A DNA stretch of 38,138 nt from an uncultured Prevotella sp. (GCA_927910885.1 CAKMOD010000089.1:1-38138); one strand, 5' to 3'; shown: positions 1-8,925, numbered from the stretch's first letter. Numbers and translations: made by a program. The notes: generated by a model from the letters alone, not told the origin.

Positions 1-344
1 ATTGCATACCTACTTTCTTATATGTGTTTTTGACGTTATTTATAGATATTTTCTTTGAAATTATGTAATAATTTTTCAAACTCTTGTCTACAAGTTTTCG
101 AAGTCTTAAAATGAAAAGGTTTTCAATGAAAGAAGATGAAAATAGGGTAGAATGTTGATTATCTTATCCATATTTTGTTTAATGAGCAACCTCGGCTCTT
201 ACGTTAAAGCAATACGAAAAGCGTCCACACATTTAACGGAAGAGGAACCTTTATAAACCCAATTTACCTGATACGCACGCATTATTACGGATGCCTAAGG
301 CTAATATGAGATAAAGTTAAAAACAAAAATTTCATTCAGAAGTT
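1..344. other. Leading intergenic region, no gene recognised
   Basis: No open frame with coding character and no RNA gene is recognisable here. The stretch is AT-rich apart from a slightly more GC-rich patch around 190-300. The only clear structure is the inverted repeat and promoter just before the first gene, listed separately. The window edge means the upstream neighbour is unknown. Confidence 0.5.
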
Positions 345-352
345 TTTGTTTT
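320..352. repeat. 10-bp perfect inverted repeat overlapping the promoter
   Basis: AAAACAAAAA at 320-329 is mirrored by TTTTTGTTTT at 343-352 with a 13-nt loop. The right arm contains the TTTG that would serve as the -33 box of the downstream gene. It could be the stem of an upstream terminator or an operator; the sequence alone does not decide. Confidence 0.5.
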
Positions 353-373
353 CATGAAAGTTTTATATATTTG
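345..373 (+). promoter_or_regulatory. Bacteroidota-type promoter for the BspA-like gene
   Basis: TTTG at 345-348 and TATATTTG at 366-373 match the Bacteroidota -33 (TTTG) and -7 (TAnnTTTG) boxes with a 17-nt spacer. The expected transcription start lies near 380, leaving a leader of about 34 nt before the ATG at 414. Confidence 0.65.
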
Positions 374-413
374 CGTCTGATAGTTGTGATTTGTTATTTT
401 AAATTTATAGTAT

Positions 414-3400
414 ATGAAAAAAAATCTATTAAAACCTTTTTTAGTAACCTTATTGGTTATCTTTTGCAGCGTATCAGTTAATGCACAGCGAGTAGAAAAT
501 GGTAAACTTATTTCGTGGGACGGAGCTTCTGGAAGTATAAAAATACCCGATGGCGTTACTGAAATTGCCGAAAACTGTTTTTATACACAGGATGAAGGTG
601 GAGAAGATAGTTGGGGCGGTGGTGAAGCCATTAGTAATACACAAATTACGAGTGTTGATTTTAACCAAGTAACTACCATTGGTAAGAACGCTTTTAAGGG
701 TTGTACGGGCATTACTTCTTTGGTAGCTATACACGTTAAAACTATAAATAAGGAGGCTTTTGAGGGTTGCTCATCTATCAAAACTCTTTCTCTGCCAGCA
801 GTGGTAACCATTAGTAAGAATGCTTTTGCCAATTGTGAACAATTAAACACGGTGTCTTTGGGAGCTTCCTTATCTAACGTTACAGCTAATCCTTTTTCTA
901 ATTGTACTGCTTTGAAAGAATTTGTAGTTGATCAATCGTCAGCAACTTTTATGGCAGATGGTCACGCCTTAATACGCAAAAGTGATGGAACATTGGTTTC
1001 ATTTCCTTGCGCTTTAACGGAATATACGGCTTCTTCAGTGTGTAAAAAGTTAGGTGATAGTAGTTTTAAGAATTGTTCTAACCTTGTTAAACTTAATCTT
1101 CCTTCTGTTTTAGAAATAGGAGAAAGTGCACTATCTAATTGTTCCTCGCTTGTAGAATTATTAGTTCCTCATTTGCAAAAAGTAAATAATATCTATGGAT
1201 TGACGTTTAATGGAGTAGGAAACTTGAAGGTGGTAGATGTTCATCTAAGTGATCAATTCTCTGGTTTTGGAGGTGCTTTACCAGATAAAGAGGGTACAAT
1301 TGTATATGTTAGTAATGAGGCTGTAAAGCAAAGACTACAAAATGAGTTCAAAAAAGCAAAGATAGTTGTTGGTGAAGCAAATGCTGTAAAACAAGTAAAG
1401 GTAACTTATAGTAGCGAAGGACCTGGATCGTTAGAGGCTTGGACCTTGTCTGGGACAGATGTGAAAAATAACACATACATTGCACAAGGTTCTAAATTAT
1501 CTATTAAGAGCATACCTTTATTTGATTGTGAGGCTTATAAATGGTTAGTAAATGGTGAGGATAGAACTTCTAATGTAAAAGGAAACATATTAGAAATAGA
1601 AGATGTTGCTCAGGATATAAACGTTGTTGTACATTTTAGGAAAACAGAAGAAGGGGCGTACATCTTTTTCCGAAGTGTGTCGCCTATGATGGGTTCAATT
1701 ACTTGCACTAAGGAAGATGGAACACAAGTGTTAAGTGCTTCAAAGGTAAAAGTTGGAGAAAAACTTACATTCACAGCTAAGCCACGCCGTGGATATAGAA
1801 TAACAAACTGGCAAAGAGAAAAGAAAAATGTAGCAACTGCTGAGTTTGAGAACTTAACAGATTTTTATTCAATGTCGAGTATCACACTTTCTGCAGAAGA
1901 TGCAATGGATATTCAGGTAGACTTTGATCGTAAAGCAGATTATTATGTCGTTAAATTTGCATCGTTTAATGATAAAACTGGTACACTTTTAGCTCAAAAT
2001 GTAAGCGATAATACTGTGTTAAGTACTGGTGAGGCATTGCCAAAGGGCTCTAAGATTGTCTTTACTGCGCAACCTAAGGAAGGATATGATGTTGATGAAT
2101 GGCAATTAAATGGCAATACAATACTCAAGTACACAAACTCTACTTATACGATTGATAACTTACAATCAGACGTAGAAGTAAATATGGTTTGTAGTGAAAG
2201 GAGAGAAGTGGTGCCAACTGACGCAACAATAGTAGATGGACATTTAATTAAATGGTCACCTGTTGGTGATGCTGTTTTGCCATCTAATGTAACTCACATA
2301 GATGCTCATGCTTTTGAAGGGGCTAATCAAATGACTTCTCTCACCTTGAATGATAGAGTAGAAAAGATAAGCTACCCTGCATTTTTATATTGTAATAGCT
2401 TGATCAAGTTTGAAGTTCCTGCAACAAATCAACACTTTACCAGTGTAGATGGTGTGCTTTATAGTAAAGATAGAACTACGTTGGTGAGCTATCCTAACGG
2501 ACGTCCTGATGCGTCTTATACCATACTTGCCACGACTCAAAATGTGCAGCCAGCTGCCTTCACAACAACTCCTGCCCTAACAAGTGTAAAGGTTGAAGAA
2601 GGAAATGGTTATTTACGCAGTGTTGAAGGAGTTTTATATGATGCGCAATTATCGACGCTTTTGTTCTATCCAGTTCAACCATCAAGAGAGAAGGCAAAAG
2701 AAATAGTGTTAAGAGAAGGTCTTACTACACTTGCACCTTATGCGTTAACACACCATACTGCTTTAGAGAAAATAACTTTACCAGAATCATTAAAGGTGAT
2801 AAAAGATAATGCATTGTGTTACAACCCTAAACTCACTAATCTGAAAATAAAAGAGGAAGGTAGTTCTGCATTAGTATTTATAGGTGAAAGTGCATTTAAA
2901 TATTGCCGTAGTTTAGATACTCTTCCTTATTTCTCTATGCTTAGAACTATCTCTAAGAGTGCATTCTCAACCTGTACAGGCTTGTATACTATTCACCTTC
3001 CAGCAGGTTGTAGTTTGGAGAAGGACGCATTTGAAAAGTGTATTAATTTACATGATATATATGCTTATGATGTTACTCCTGCTACAATAGATGCTAACAT
3101 GTTTACGGATATTGTGTTTATAAACGAAACACGTTTGATAGTTCCAGTCAAGAGCGGACATCTTTATGCTAATCAAATAGGTTGGAATGTGTTTGCGGGA
3201 CATATTATTGAATCTATAGAAACAGGTGTAAGAACTATCGAAGATACGCATGTAACAGTTAGAGAAACATCTAATGGTGTAATTGTAGATGGATTGCAAG
3301 CTGGTTTACACTATGCTCTTTATAGTACAAATGGGTGTATTGTTGCACAGGGTGTTACAACAATGGCATCTTTAAGCTTAACACTACAAAAAGGTTTATA

Positions 3401-3446
3401 TGTGCTGAAGATAGAGAAGGTTGGTACTTTTAAATGCATGAAATAG
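414..3446 (+). CDS. BspA-like secreted leucine-rich-repeat protein with type IX sorting domain
   Basis: A 1010-residue surface or secreted protein. It starts with a signal peptide (KK, then a hydrophobic stretch, cleavage probably near VNA-QR around residue 25). Residues of about 45-330 are BspA-type repeats (LRR_5), recognisable by recurring units like TIGKNAFKGCTGI and TISKNAFANCEQL. Residues of about 330-600 hold three divergent InlB-B/Listeria-Bacteroides type repeats with motifs such as GEKLTFTAKPRRGYRITNWQ. A second LRR block covers about 600-930. The last 75 or so residues (IVDGLQAG, LYSTNG, LQKGLYVLKIEK) look like a type A Por-secretion C-terminal domain, implying export by T9SS and cell-surface attachment. 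Family members bind host matrix or other bacteria; the ligand here is unknown. It stands alone with its own promoter and terminator. Confidence 0.88.
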   Translation: MKKNLLKPFLVTLLVIFCSVSVNAQRVENGKLISWDGASGSIKIPDGVTEIAENCFYTQDEGGEDSWGGGEAISNTQITSVDFNQVTTIGKNAFKGCTGITSLVAIHVKTINKEAFEGCSSIKTLSLPAVVTISKNAFANCEQLNTVSLGASLSNVTANPFSNCTALKEFVVDQSSATFMADGHALIRKSDGTLVSFPCALTEYTASSVCKKLGDSSFKNCSNLVKLNLPSVLEIGESALSNCSSLVELLVPHLQKVNNIYGLTFNGVGNLKVVDVHLSDQFSGFGGALPDKEGTIVYVSNEAVKQRLQNEFKKAKIVVGEANAVKQVKVTYSSEGPGSLEAWTLSGTDVKNNTYIAQGSKLSIKSIPLFDCEAYKWLVNGEDRTSNVKGNILEIEDVAQDINVVVHFRKTEEGAYIFFRSVSPMMGSITCTKEDGTQVLSASKVKVGEKLTFTAKPRRGYRITNWQREKKNVATAEFENLTDFYSMSSITLSAEDAMDIQVDFDRKADYYVVKFASFNDKTGTLLAQNVSDNTVLSTGEALPKGSKIVFTAQPKEGYDVDEWQLNGNTILKYTNSTYTIDNLQSDVEVNMVCSERREVVPTDATIVDGHLIKWSPVGDAVLPSNVTHIDAHAFEGANQMTSLTLNDRVEKISYPAFLYCNSLIKFEVPATNQHFTSVDGVLYSKDRTTLVSYPNGRPDASYTILATTQNVQPAAFTTTPALTSVKVEEGNGYLRSVEGVLYDAQLSTLLFYPVQPSREKAKEIVLREGLTTLAPYALTHHTALEKITLPESLKVIKDNALCYNPKLTNLKIKEEGSSALVFIGESAFKYCRSLDTLPYFSMLRTISKSAFSTCTGLYTIHLPAGCSLEKDAFEKCINLHDIYAYDVTPATIDANMFTDIVFINETRLIVPVKSGHLYANQIGWNVFAGHIIESIETGVRTIEDTHVTVRETSNGVIVDGLQAGLHYALYSTNGCIVAQGVTTMASLSLTLQKGLYVLKIEKVGTFKCMK

Positions 3447-3504
3447 ATGAATTTTGAAAGGCTTGATAGCCGTTAACAATCTTCTATAAACTTTTGTGAT
3501 AGAG

Positions 3505-3538
3505 GAGGGTGTGTCAAAATTGATACACTCTCTTTTTT
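3505..3538 (+). terminator. Rho-independent terminator after the BspA-like gene
   Basis: A 12-bp stem (3505-3516 with 3521-3532, two G-T wobbles) around an AAAT loop is followed directly by six T residues at 3533-3538. Confidence 0.8.
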
Positions 3539-3626
3539 ATCGCTCTTTACCTCGTCTGTCGCATAATTCGTTATTTACTGTAGCTATGCAGCTAATTTTG
3601 GCTTATATGACAAAAGTGTGCTTATT

Positions 3627-3860
3627 TTAACGTCGTTTTCTCTTATGTGATAAAAATGTGCTTATAAAGTCTTGGATGAAGATCTTTCTTCTTTCCATAC
3701 TGATTCCCTTGTGTAGGTTCAATTTTATCTTTACATCTACATTGAGTGATTCAATAGCATTGTTTGTATTTGGCATCTTCAACTCAGAGTAATCATAGTA
3801 TGTCCACAATGATGACATATTCTTTTTAAGGCTAAAAAAAGCACAACGTAGAGCTTTATA
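3627..3860 (-). pseudogene. C-terminal remnant of an IS transposase
   Basis: Reading from 3860 down, the frame is YKALRCAFFSLKKN, then LWTYYDYSEL, MPNTNNAIES, LHKGIS and ERRKIFI before the stop. This is the C-terminal signature of a DDE transposase group common in Bacteroidota, where intact copies read roughly LFTYYDYPELNIPNTTNALEG...HNGLS. A stop codon at 3861-3863 and unrelated sequence upstream show that the N-terminal catalytic part is gone. The first in-frame ATG is at 3818 but is probably just an internal methionine. Past the stop codon lie two imperfect direct copies of a TGTGCTTAT motif (about 3605-3627 and 3643-3666), possibly scars of the element end. Inactive. Confidence 0.6.
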
Positions 3861-4103
3861 TCATGTAGATATAATGAAGAAGGATATTGACTCACACTAT
3901 AGGATTAATAAAATGCTTGAGCAAAAGACATTTATGATTCTGAAAGAAGCAGAAACATTAGATTATATACCCTTAAAGGTTACCTCGTCAATGGGATTGA
4001 AGAACACCCCTGTTTATTCTATATTTCGTTTTTTAGAGGAATGATAAAAGGTCTTTTGGGGATTCTTTTCTATTGGGTTTAAGTTCATATTAGCCTAAAC
4101 TTA

Positions 4104-4691
4104 TTAAAGGAGTGTTCGAATATGCTTCAGATATTCATCTACTTGTGGGTCTGACATACGCTTCCATATATCTCCTAAAAAAGCAACACCACCAAAGTGC
4201 CACTCTTTGACAAGTGAGATATTATTAGCAGTTATACCTCCCAAGGCAATTACTTTTTCGTCAATAATATTCTCTATAGCAGCCTGCTTAAGTGAAGTAG
4301 GGGAGAATGCAGCATGATATCCCACCTTAGAAATACTATCAAAGATAGGACTCAAAAAAACATAATCTTTTGTGTCTTTCTGCTTTTTTACCTCCTCTAA
4401 GCTATGACAAGAGCAAGAGATACTCCGATGAAAAGAGTCGGGAACTTGCGAACATCGCCGATTTAGATGAATACCATGAAGACCAAATTCTTCTGCTAAA
4501 GCGAAATGTTCATGTAAGACAATACGACTATACCACTGCTTTGGTATTTGAAGTAAAAGCCGCTTGTAGGCTTCTAATGATGCATCTGGTTTACGTACAT
4601 GTAATAAATCAAGCCCCTGTAAAAAGAGTTTATCAATGAAGATAGCCTCTCCCGATAAGAACTCGGGAGAGGTAATGGTTATCCATTTCAT
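4104..4691 (-). CDS. TenI/ThiE-family thiamine-phosphate-synthase-like protein
   Basis: A 195-residue TIM-barrel protein of the ThiE/TenI family. It shows a barrel-start strand (MKWITITSPE), LLHVRKP, a GIHLNRR strand in the place where ThiE has GVHLG, DYVFLSPIFDS, ALGGITANN and a final GVAFLGDIW. It lacks the strongly basic QLRMKD phosphate-binding strand of true ThiE. Since thiE itself is four genes upstream in the same operon, the likeliest role is as a TenI-like thiazole tautomerase or accessory protein; a second ThiE cannot be excluded. It is the last gene of the thiamine operon, 10 nt after thi4. I see no strong terminator beyond it. Confidence 0.75.
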   Translation of the reverse strand: MKWITITSPEFLSGEAIFIDKLFLQGLDLLHVRKPDASLEAYKRLLLQIPKQWYSRIVLHEHFALAEEFGLHGIHLNRRCSQVPDSFHRSISCSCHSLEEVKKQKDTKDYVFLSPIFDSISKVGYHAAFSPTSLKQAAIENIIDEKVIALGGITANNISLVKEWHFGGVAFLGDIWKRMSDPQVDEYLKHIRTLL

Positions 4692-4701
4692 TAGATGATA
4701 T

Positions 4702-5475
4702 TTATTTCTTTAGTTTCTCTATAATCAAATCGGCTACCTTCTTGCCAGATAGTAACATACCACCAAATATAGGCCCCATTCGTGGAGTTCCTGCTACGGC
4801 TGAAGAAGCCATACCACAGACATAGAGTCCAGCGTAAATTTCACGTGTGCCTTCAACGACCATACGCTCACCCTCAGCCACATCCAAGGACTTTTCACCC
4901 ACAACTCCGCCTGTAGCAGTGTCAAGTTGGATACCATTCTTACGTGCCACAACCTTACATATCTCGCTGTCGTGACCGGTACCATCAATCACACATTTTG
5001 ACATGATATTTAATGGGTCGACATGTAGCCCCTCACGAAGGACTGGAGTCCAATTGACAACAACACCACTTACAACATCATTCTTGAAGACAACATCTTC
5101 AACAGAATAGCAGTTGAAGATTGTTGCACCAGCATGAGCTGCATGATAAAGCAAAGCGGAGGTACTTTCAACGGAGTCAATGGTATAAAGTTCGTTTTCA
5201 TAAGGCTGATAGCTGATGTTGAAGTCCTTGACAATGTGTAACGCTTCTTCCTGTATAACAATTTGGTTGAACATCATTGCGCCACCCCACATACCTCCGC
5301 CTGGTGACAGCTTACGATCGAACAGAGCAGTTCTAAGCCCTGCTTTTGCCAGATAATAGGCTGCTACAATACCAGAAGGCCCACCACCAACGATGGCAAC
5401 ATCCAGTTGTAAATTACGCTGAAGTTTGTCGAAATAGGTACTAATAATACCTTTTGATACTTGTGTCTCAATCAT
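4702..5475 (-). CDS. thi4: Thi4-family thiazole synthase, His-type (sulfide-dependent)
   Basis: A 257-residue flavin-like-fold enzyme that makes the thiazole phosphate half of thiamine from NAD, glycine and sulfur. The dinucleotide-binding motif GGGPSG is at residues 30-35, followed by SPGGGMWGGAMMFN, TGHD near 166-169 and the signature PRMGPIFGGMLLSG at 231-244. In yeast and plant Thi4 a cysteine in a CMDP motif gives up its sulfur once. Here the aligned residue is His151 (LHVDP), as in archaeal Thi4 enzymes, which take sulfide from solution and turn over repeatedly. No thiS, thiF, thiG or thiH lies in the operon, which fits Thi4 supplying the thiazole. It lies 38 nt downstream of thiC. Confidence 0.87.
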   Translation of the reverse strand: MIETQVSKGIISTYFDKLQRNLQLDVAIVGGGPSGIVAAYYLAKAGLRTALFDRKLSPGGGMWGGAMMFNQIVIQEEALHIVKDFNISYQPYENELYTIDSVESTSALLYHAAHAGATIFNCYSVEDVVFKNDVVSGVVVNWTPVLREGLHVDPLNIMSKCVIDGTGHDSEICKVVARKNGIQLDTATGGVVGEKSLDVAEGERMVVEGTREIYAGLYVCGMASSAVAGTPRMGPIFGGMLLSGKKVADLIIEKLKK

Positions 5476-5513
5476 AATAAATTTATATTTATGGATAATT
5501 GTTATTCTTTTGC

Positions 5514-7090
5514 TTATTCCTCACAGTTCTTGAGAGAATGACTAATACGTGCAGCACAGAAGTGTGGGCCGCACATTGTGCAATAGTTTGCATCAACAGA
5601 GTTGCTTGCTTTGTAATATTCAAGCGCACGCTCAGGGTCGAGTGCTAAGTTAAACTGGTCTTTCCAACGAAAGTCGTAACGTGCTTTACTCAACGCATTA
5701 TCACGGATAGAAGCACTTGGATGTCCCTTTGCAAGGTCTGCTGCGTGGGCAGCTATCTTATAGGTGATGACACCTACACGTACATCTTCTTTCTCAGGTA
5801 GGGCAAGATGTTCCTTTGGAGTTACATAACATAGCATGGCTGTTCCGTACCATCCAATGAGAGATGCACCAATAGCAGAAGTGATATGGTCGTAAGCTGG
5901 TGCAATATCTGTGACAAGTGGACCTAATGTATAGAATGGTGCACCATGACACTTATCAATTTGTCGTTCCATATTCTCCTTGATTTTATGCATTGGAACA
6001 TGACCAGGTCCTTCAATAAAAACCTGTACATTCTTTGCCCACGCACGTTCAACCAGTTCGCCCATCGTGTCAAGTTCGGCAAATTGAGCCGCATCATTCG
6101 CATCGTACGTACAACCAGGACGTAGTCCGTCTCCTAACGATATAGCAACATCATACCTTGCACAGATATCACATATATCATCAAAATGTTCATAGAGGAA
6201 ACTCTCTTTCTGGTGTTCCTTGCACCATTTAGAGATAATACTACCACCACGACTTACGATACCTGTCAATCGATTGTCAGCAAGATGTATATTCTTTAAT
6301 CGTATTCCACAATGGATTGTAAAATAATCCACTCCCTGCTCGCATTGTTCAATCAAAGTATCACGGAATATTTCCCAGTTAAGCACTTCAATCTTTCCAT
6401 TAACTTTCTCAAAAGCTTGATACATAGGCACAGTCCCAACTGGCACAGGACAGTTACGAAGAATTCGTTCTCGTGTCTCATGAATATCCTTACCTGTAGA
6501 CAAATCCATTAATGTATCGCAACCCCATTTACAACTCCACACAGCCTTTTCAATCTCTTGTTCGATACCAGAAGATGTGGAGGAATTGCCGATATTGGCG
6601 TTTATCTTTACCAGAAAGTTCGTCCCGATAATCATTGGTTCAGACTCTGGATGCTTTTTGTTAGCAGGTATTACAGCCCTCCCTTCGGCAATTTCCTTAC
6701 ATACAAACGCTGGAGTGATACGCGTGTCGATACCCAACTCCTCACAATTCATATTCTCTCTGATGGCAACGTATTCCATCTCCTCAGTTATAATACCCTG
6801 TTTGGCGAAATAGATTTGGGTCTCTCTTTCCCTACGTTTTACGACCCAAGGCTGTCGAAGTTTAGGCAGTCCGCGCTCTAAGTTGATATCAATGTTTGGG
6901 TCACTATAAGCTCCACTGGTATCATATATATACACTGGGGCGTTGCTTTCCTCACATCTTTCTCCTTTCTTGATAGTAACAGTAGGAGTAAGATGTACTT
7001 TCGCATTCCCACTTTAAGCTCAGGATAAAGTTTTCCACTTAGGTAAACCTTCTCAGAAGAAGGATAACTAAACTTGAATTCTGTTTTCAT
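5514..7090 (-). pseudogene. thiC: HMP-phosphate synthase ThiC, interrupted by a 1-base deletion
   Basis: ThiC is the radical-SAM enzyme that turns aminoimidazole ribotide into HMP phosphate. The N-terminus starts at 7090 (MKTEFKF...SEKVYLSGKLYPELKVGMRK, 31 residues) and then shifts out of frame near 6998-7001. In the next frame the expected VHLTPTVTIK continues into YIYDTSGAYSDPNIDINLE and on to the stop at 5514. Restoring one A in the run in ATGCGAAA-GTACAT rejoins a full protein of about 525 residues. The C-terminal CTMCGPHFC (Cx2Cx4C) cluster motif and GDGLRPGC, EGPGHVPMHK and GPLVTDIAPAYDHI are intact. Its start overlaps the thiE stop by 4 nt. A sequencing error is quite possible; if real, HMP synthesis from AIR would be lost. 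Confidence 0.9.
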
Positions 7091-7722
7091 TTATTGCTTG
7101 ATTTAAGTTCGTTAATAAATCTTTTCATTGTTGCAACCGGACTATTATCATTGTCAGCATTGAGAATTGCACCACTTACAGCTATCCCACTCACCCCTGT
7201 TTGCATTATATCTGACACGTCAGGTAGAAGGATTCCACCTATGGCAATGACAGGAAGGTTAATCCTGTACGCATTCATTTGCTCTATGATACGTTTGTAG
7301 CCATCTAACCCTAAAATCGGAGACAGCTTTTTCTTGGTAGTCGTAAAGCGAAAAGGACCGCAGCCAATATAGTCTGCCCCAGCTGAATTAATACGTTTAA
7401 TATCCTCAAAAGTATTTGCTGTTCCTCCTATAATTCTATCCTTTCCAAGAAGACGACGTGCTTCATCGATAGGCATGTCGTTCTTACCAAGATGTACACC
7501 GTCAGCCCCTGTTCTTTCTACCAGTTCTACATAGTCATCAAGAATGAAAACAGCACCGTATTTCCTGCATAGTTTTCTCGTACTTTCTGCAGTCTTCAGA
7601 ATCTCTTTTTCTGAAGCATCTTTCATTCGAAGTTGAATCCATCGGCATCCTCCTTCGAGTGCCATTCGAACACCATCTAAGTAATCATAGCGTTCATTGG
7701 CATGTGTAATAAACTGTATCAT
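7087..7722 (-). CDS. thiE: Thiamine phosphate synthase
   Basis: A 211-residue (beta/alpha)8 enzyme that joins HMP pyrophosphate and thiazole phosphate to give thiamine phosphate. Visible motifs are QLRMKD (pyrophosphate binding), FILDDYVEL, DGVHLGKNDM, IIGGTANT (family usually IIG-S-T), DYIGCGPFRFTTTKK, VIAIGGI and the final GIAVSGAI. Length is usual for the family. It overlaps thiD by 4 nt upstream and thiC by 4 nt downstream, so the three genes are translationally linked. It is the canonical ThiE of this operon; the last gene is a diverged paralogue. Confidence 0.93.
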   Translation of the reverse strand: MIQFITHANERYDYLDGVRMALEGGCRWIQLRMKDASEKEILKTAESTRKLCRKYGAVFILDDYVELVERTGADGVHLGKNDMPIDEARRLLGKDRIIGGTANTFEDIKRINSAGADYIGCGPFRFTTTKKKLSPILGLDGYKRIIEQMNAYRINLPVIAIGGILLPDVSDIMQTGVSGIAVSGAILNADNDNSPVATMKRFINELKSSNK

Positions 7723-8534
7723 AAAGTTATTAGCTTTTCAGGATTAAACAAATAGTTAACAGGTCCGTGTCCTTCGCCTATATGAATATCCTTACCAGCT
7801 TCCAATGCTTGAGAAAGATAGTTCTTTGCAGCAGCTATAGCATCAGCTAAATCCAGTCCGCGTGCTATAAAAGAAGTGATAGCAGAGGATAGAGTACAAC
7901 CTGTTCCATGTGTGTTTCGGGTGTCTATTGTCTTATGGGTGAAAGTTTGTACACCTCCATTAGTCGTATAAAGTCGATCTACCTTTCTATCTCCTTTCGC
8001 GTGTCCTCCTTTTATCAGAACAGCTTTACCGCCCAAACTCTGAATTCTTTGTGCTGCTATATCCATATCATCAATGGAATTTATTTTCATGTTAGACAAT
8101 ATTTCTGCCTCAGGAAGATTAGGAGTCAATAGAGTAGACATTGGAAGCAAAGAGTCACAAAATAGTTCCAAAGCATCTTGTTTCATAAGATTAAAGCCGC
8201 TTGTTGACACCATAATAGGGTCAATCACTATCGGGCACTTCGGATAATGCATTAAAGTATCAGCTATGGCATGTATAGTAGCACAGTCATTTACCATCCC
8301 AATCTTTACAGCATCAGGTTTTATATCGTCCATAACCGCCTTGATCTGATCTGCAACGATAAGAGGATTCACTCCATGAACAGCCTTTACACCTTTCGTG
8401 TTTTGCACAGTAATAGATGTAATAGCAGCCGCAGCATAGACACCCAAGGCTGACATTGTCTTTATATCTGCTTGTATTCCAGCTCCACCGCTACAGTCAG
8501 AGCCTGCAATTGTCAATGCACAAATATACCTCAT
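7719..8534 (-). CDS. thiD: Hydroxymethylpyrimidine (phosphate) kinase
   Basis: A 271-residue ribokinase-fold kinase that phosphorylates HMP and HMP phosphate to the pyrophosphate used by ThiE. It shows the N-terminal ALTIAGSDCSGGAGIQADIK substrate motif, KIGMV, VIDPIMVSTSG, LTPNLPEAE, KGGHAKG and the NTHGTGCTLSSAI anion hole and catalytic motif. It is the first gene after the TPP riboswitch, about 110 nt downstream of the aptamer. If thiC is truly broken, this kinase would allow salvage of exogenous HMP. Confidence 0.94.
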   Translation of the reverse strand: MRYICALTIAGSDCSGGAGIQADIKTMSALGVYAAAAITSITVQNTKGVKAVHGVNPLIVADQIKAVMDDIKPDAVKIGMVNDCATIHAIADTLMHYPKCPIVIDPIMVSTSGFNLMKQDALELFCDSLLPMSTLLTPNLPEAEILSNMKINSIDDMDIAAQRIQSLGGKAVLIKGGHAKGDRKVDRLYTTNGGVQTFTHKTIDTRNTHGTGCTLSSAITSFIARGLDLADAIAAAKNYLSQALEAGKDIHIGEGHGPVNYLFNPEKLITL

Positions 8535-8642
8535 TCAATATATCGGTTTGTAGAGGTACGCCAATTGCTATTTTTCAAAAGATAATACGAGATAGAAAAC
8601 AGTCCCATTAATGACAAACAAAGTGTAAGTATAGAATGAGAC

Positions 8643-8720
8643 AATCCCTGCGGCTGCATTATCAGCGTCAGGTTCTATGGGTATAATCTCAGCAACACAA
8701 CCGTGAAGCACCCCTTGTTT
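8643..8720 (-). promoter_or_regulatory. TPP riboswitch (THI element)
   Basis: On the minus strand the leader contains the conserved TPP aptamer blocks in order: GGGGTGC (8714-8708), GCTGAGATTATACCC, GAACCTGA, then AATGCAGCCGCAGGGA with the terminal CAGGGA pairing back towards GGGG. The thiamine operon begins about 110 nt downstream. I see no classical terminator between aptamer and thiD, so control may act on translation start or through a weaker fold. Confidence 0.95.
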
Positions 8721-8739
8721 CTTATTTTTAATCTGCTGA

Positions 8740-8747
8740 CAAAAGTA
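8740..8747 (-). promoter_or_regulatory. -7 box of the thiamine operon
   Basis: TACTTTTG on the minus strand (8747-8740) matches TAnnTTTG and sits about 20 nt before the riboswitch aptamer, so the aptamer would begin almost at the transcript 5' end. A loose -33 candidate (TTTCTG) lies about 18 nt further upstream. Confidence 0.65.
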
Positions 8748-8859
8748 AATGTTATTACTTAAATACAGAAATAGTTACATGACATTTAACTTATATTTAA
8801 CGTTTAGCACGCTATATTATATAGCTCTGTTCCCTAATAAATGGACTATATTTGTTAAT

Positions 8860-8925
8860 GTGTTGATGCCCCGCACATGTGGTGTTGATAGTAAACACCA
8901 ATGGTGTTGAGTATGAAATGCCATG
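8860..8925. repeat. Three tandem 22-nt GTG...CAC repeat units
   Basis: Three consecutive 22-nt units start at 8860, 8882 and 8904. Each opens GTGTTGA and ends ATG or ATGTG; the middle unit closes AACACCAATG, so GTGTT and AACAC within a unit form a dyad. It lies in the divergent intergenic region between the thiamine operon and the EamA genes. The same family occurs on the other strand at 15071-15136 and more diverged at 32076-32163. The rest of the 8535-9085 gap holds only the riboswitch and the two promoters. Confidence 0.7.

Noticed and set aside
190..300. Possible tRNA or small RNA in the GC-richer patch
   Set aside because: No cloverleaf, no T-loop consensus and only a 4-bp stem could be found.
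3874..4044. 56-codon plus-strand open frame beside the transposase remnant
   Set aside because: No ribosome-binding site or promoter, no recognised family, and a flank of degraded IS sequence. It may be a fragment of something older, but I cannot support it as a gene.
8860..8925. CRISPR or coding tandem repeat
   Set aside because: Only three units, without spacers, and the frame they create is not conserved at the other arrays.
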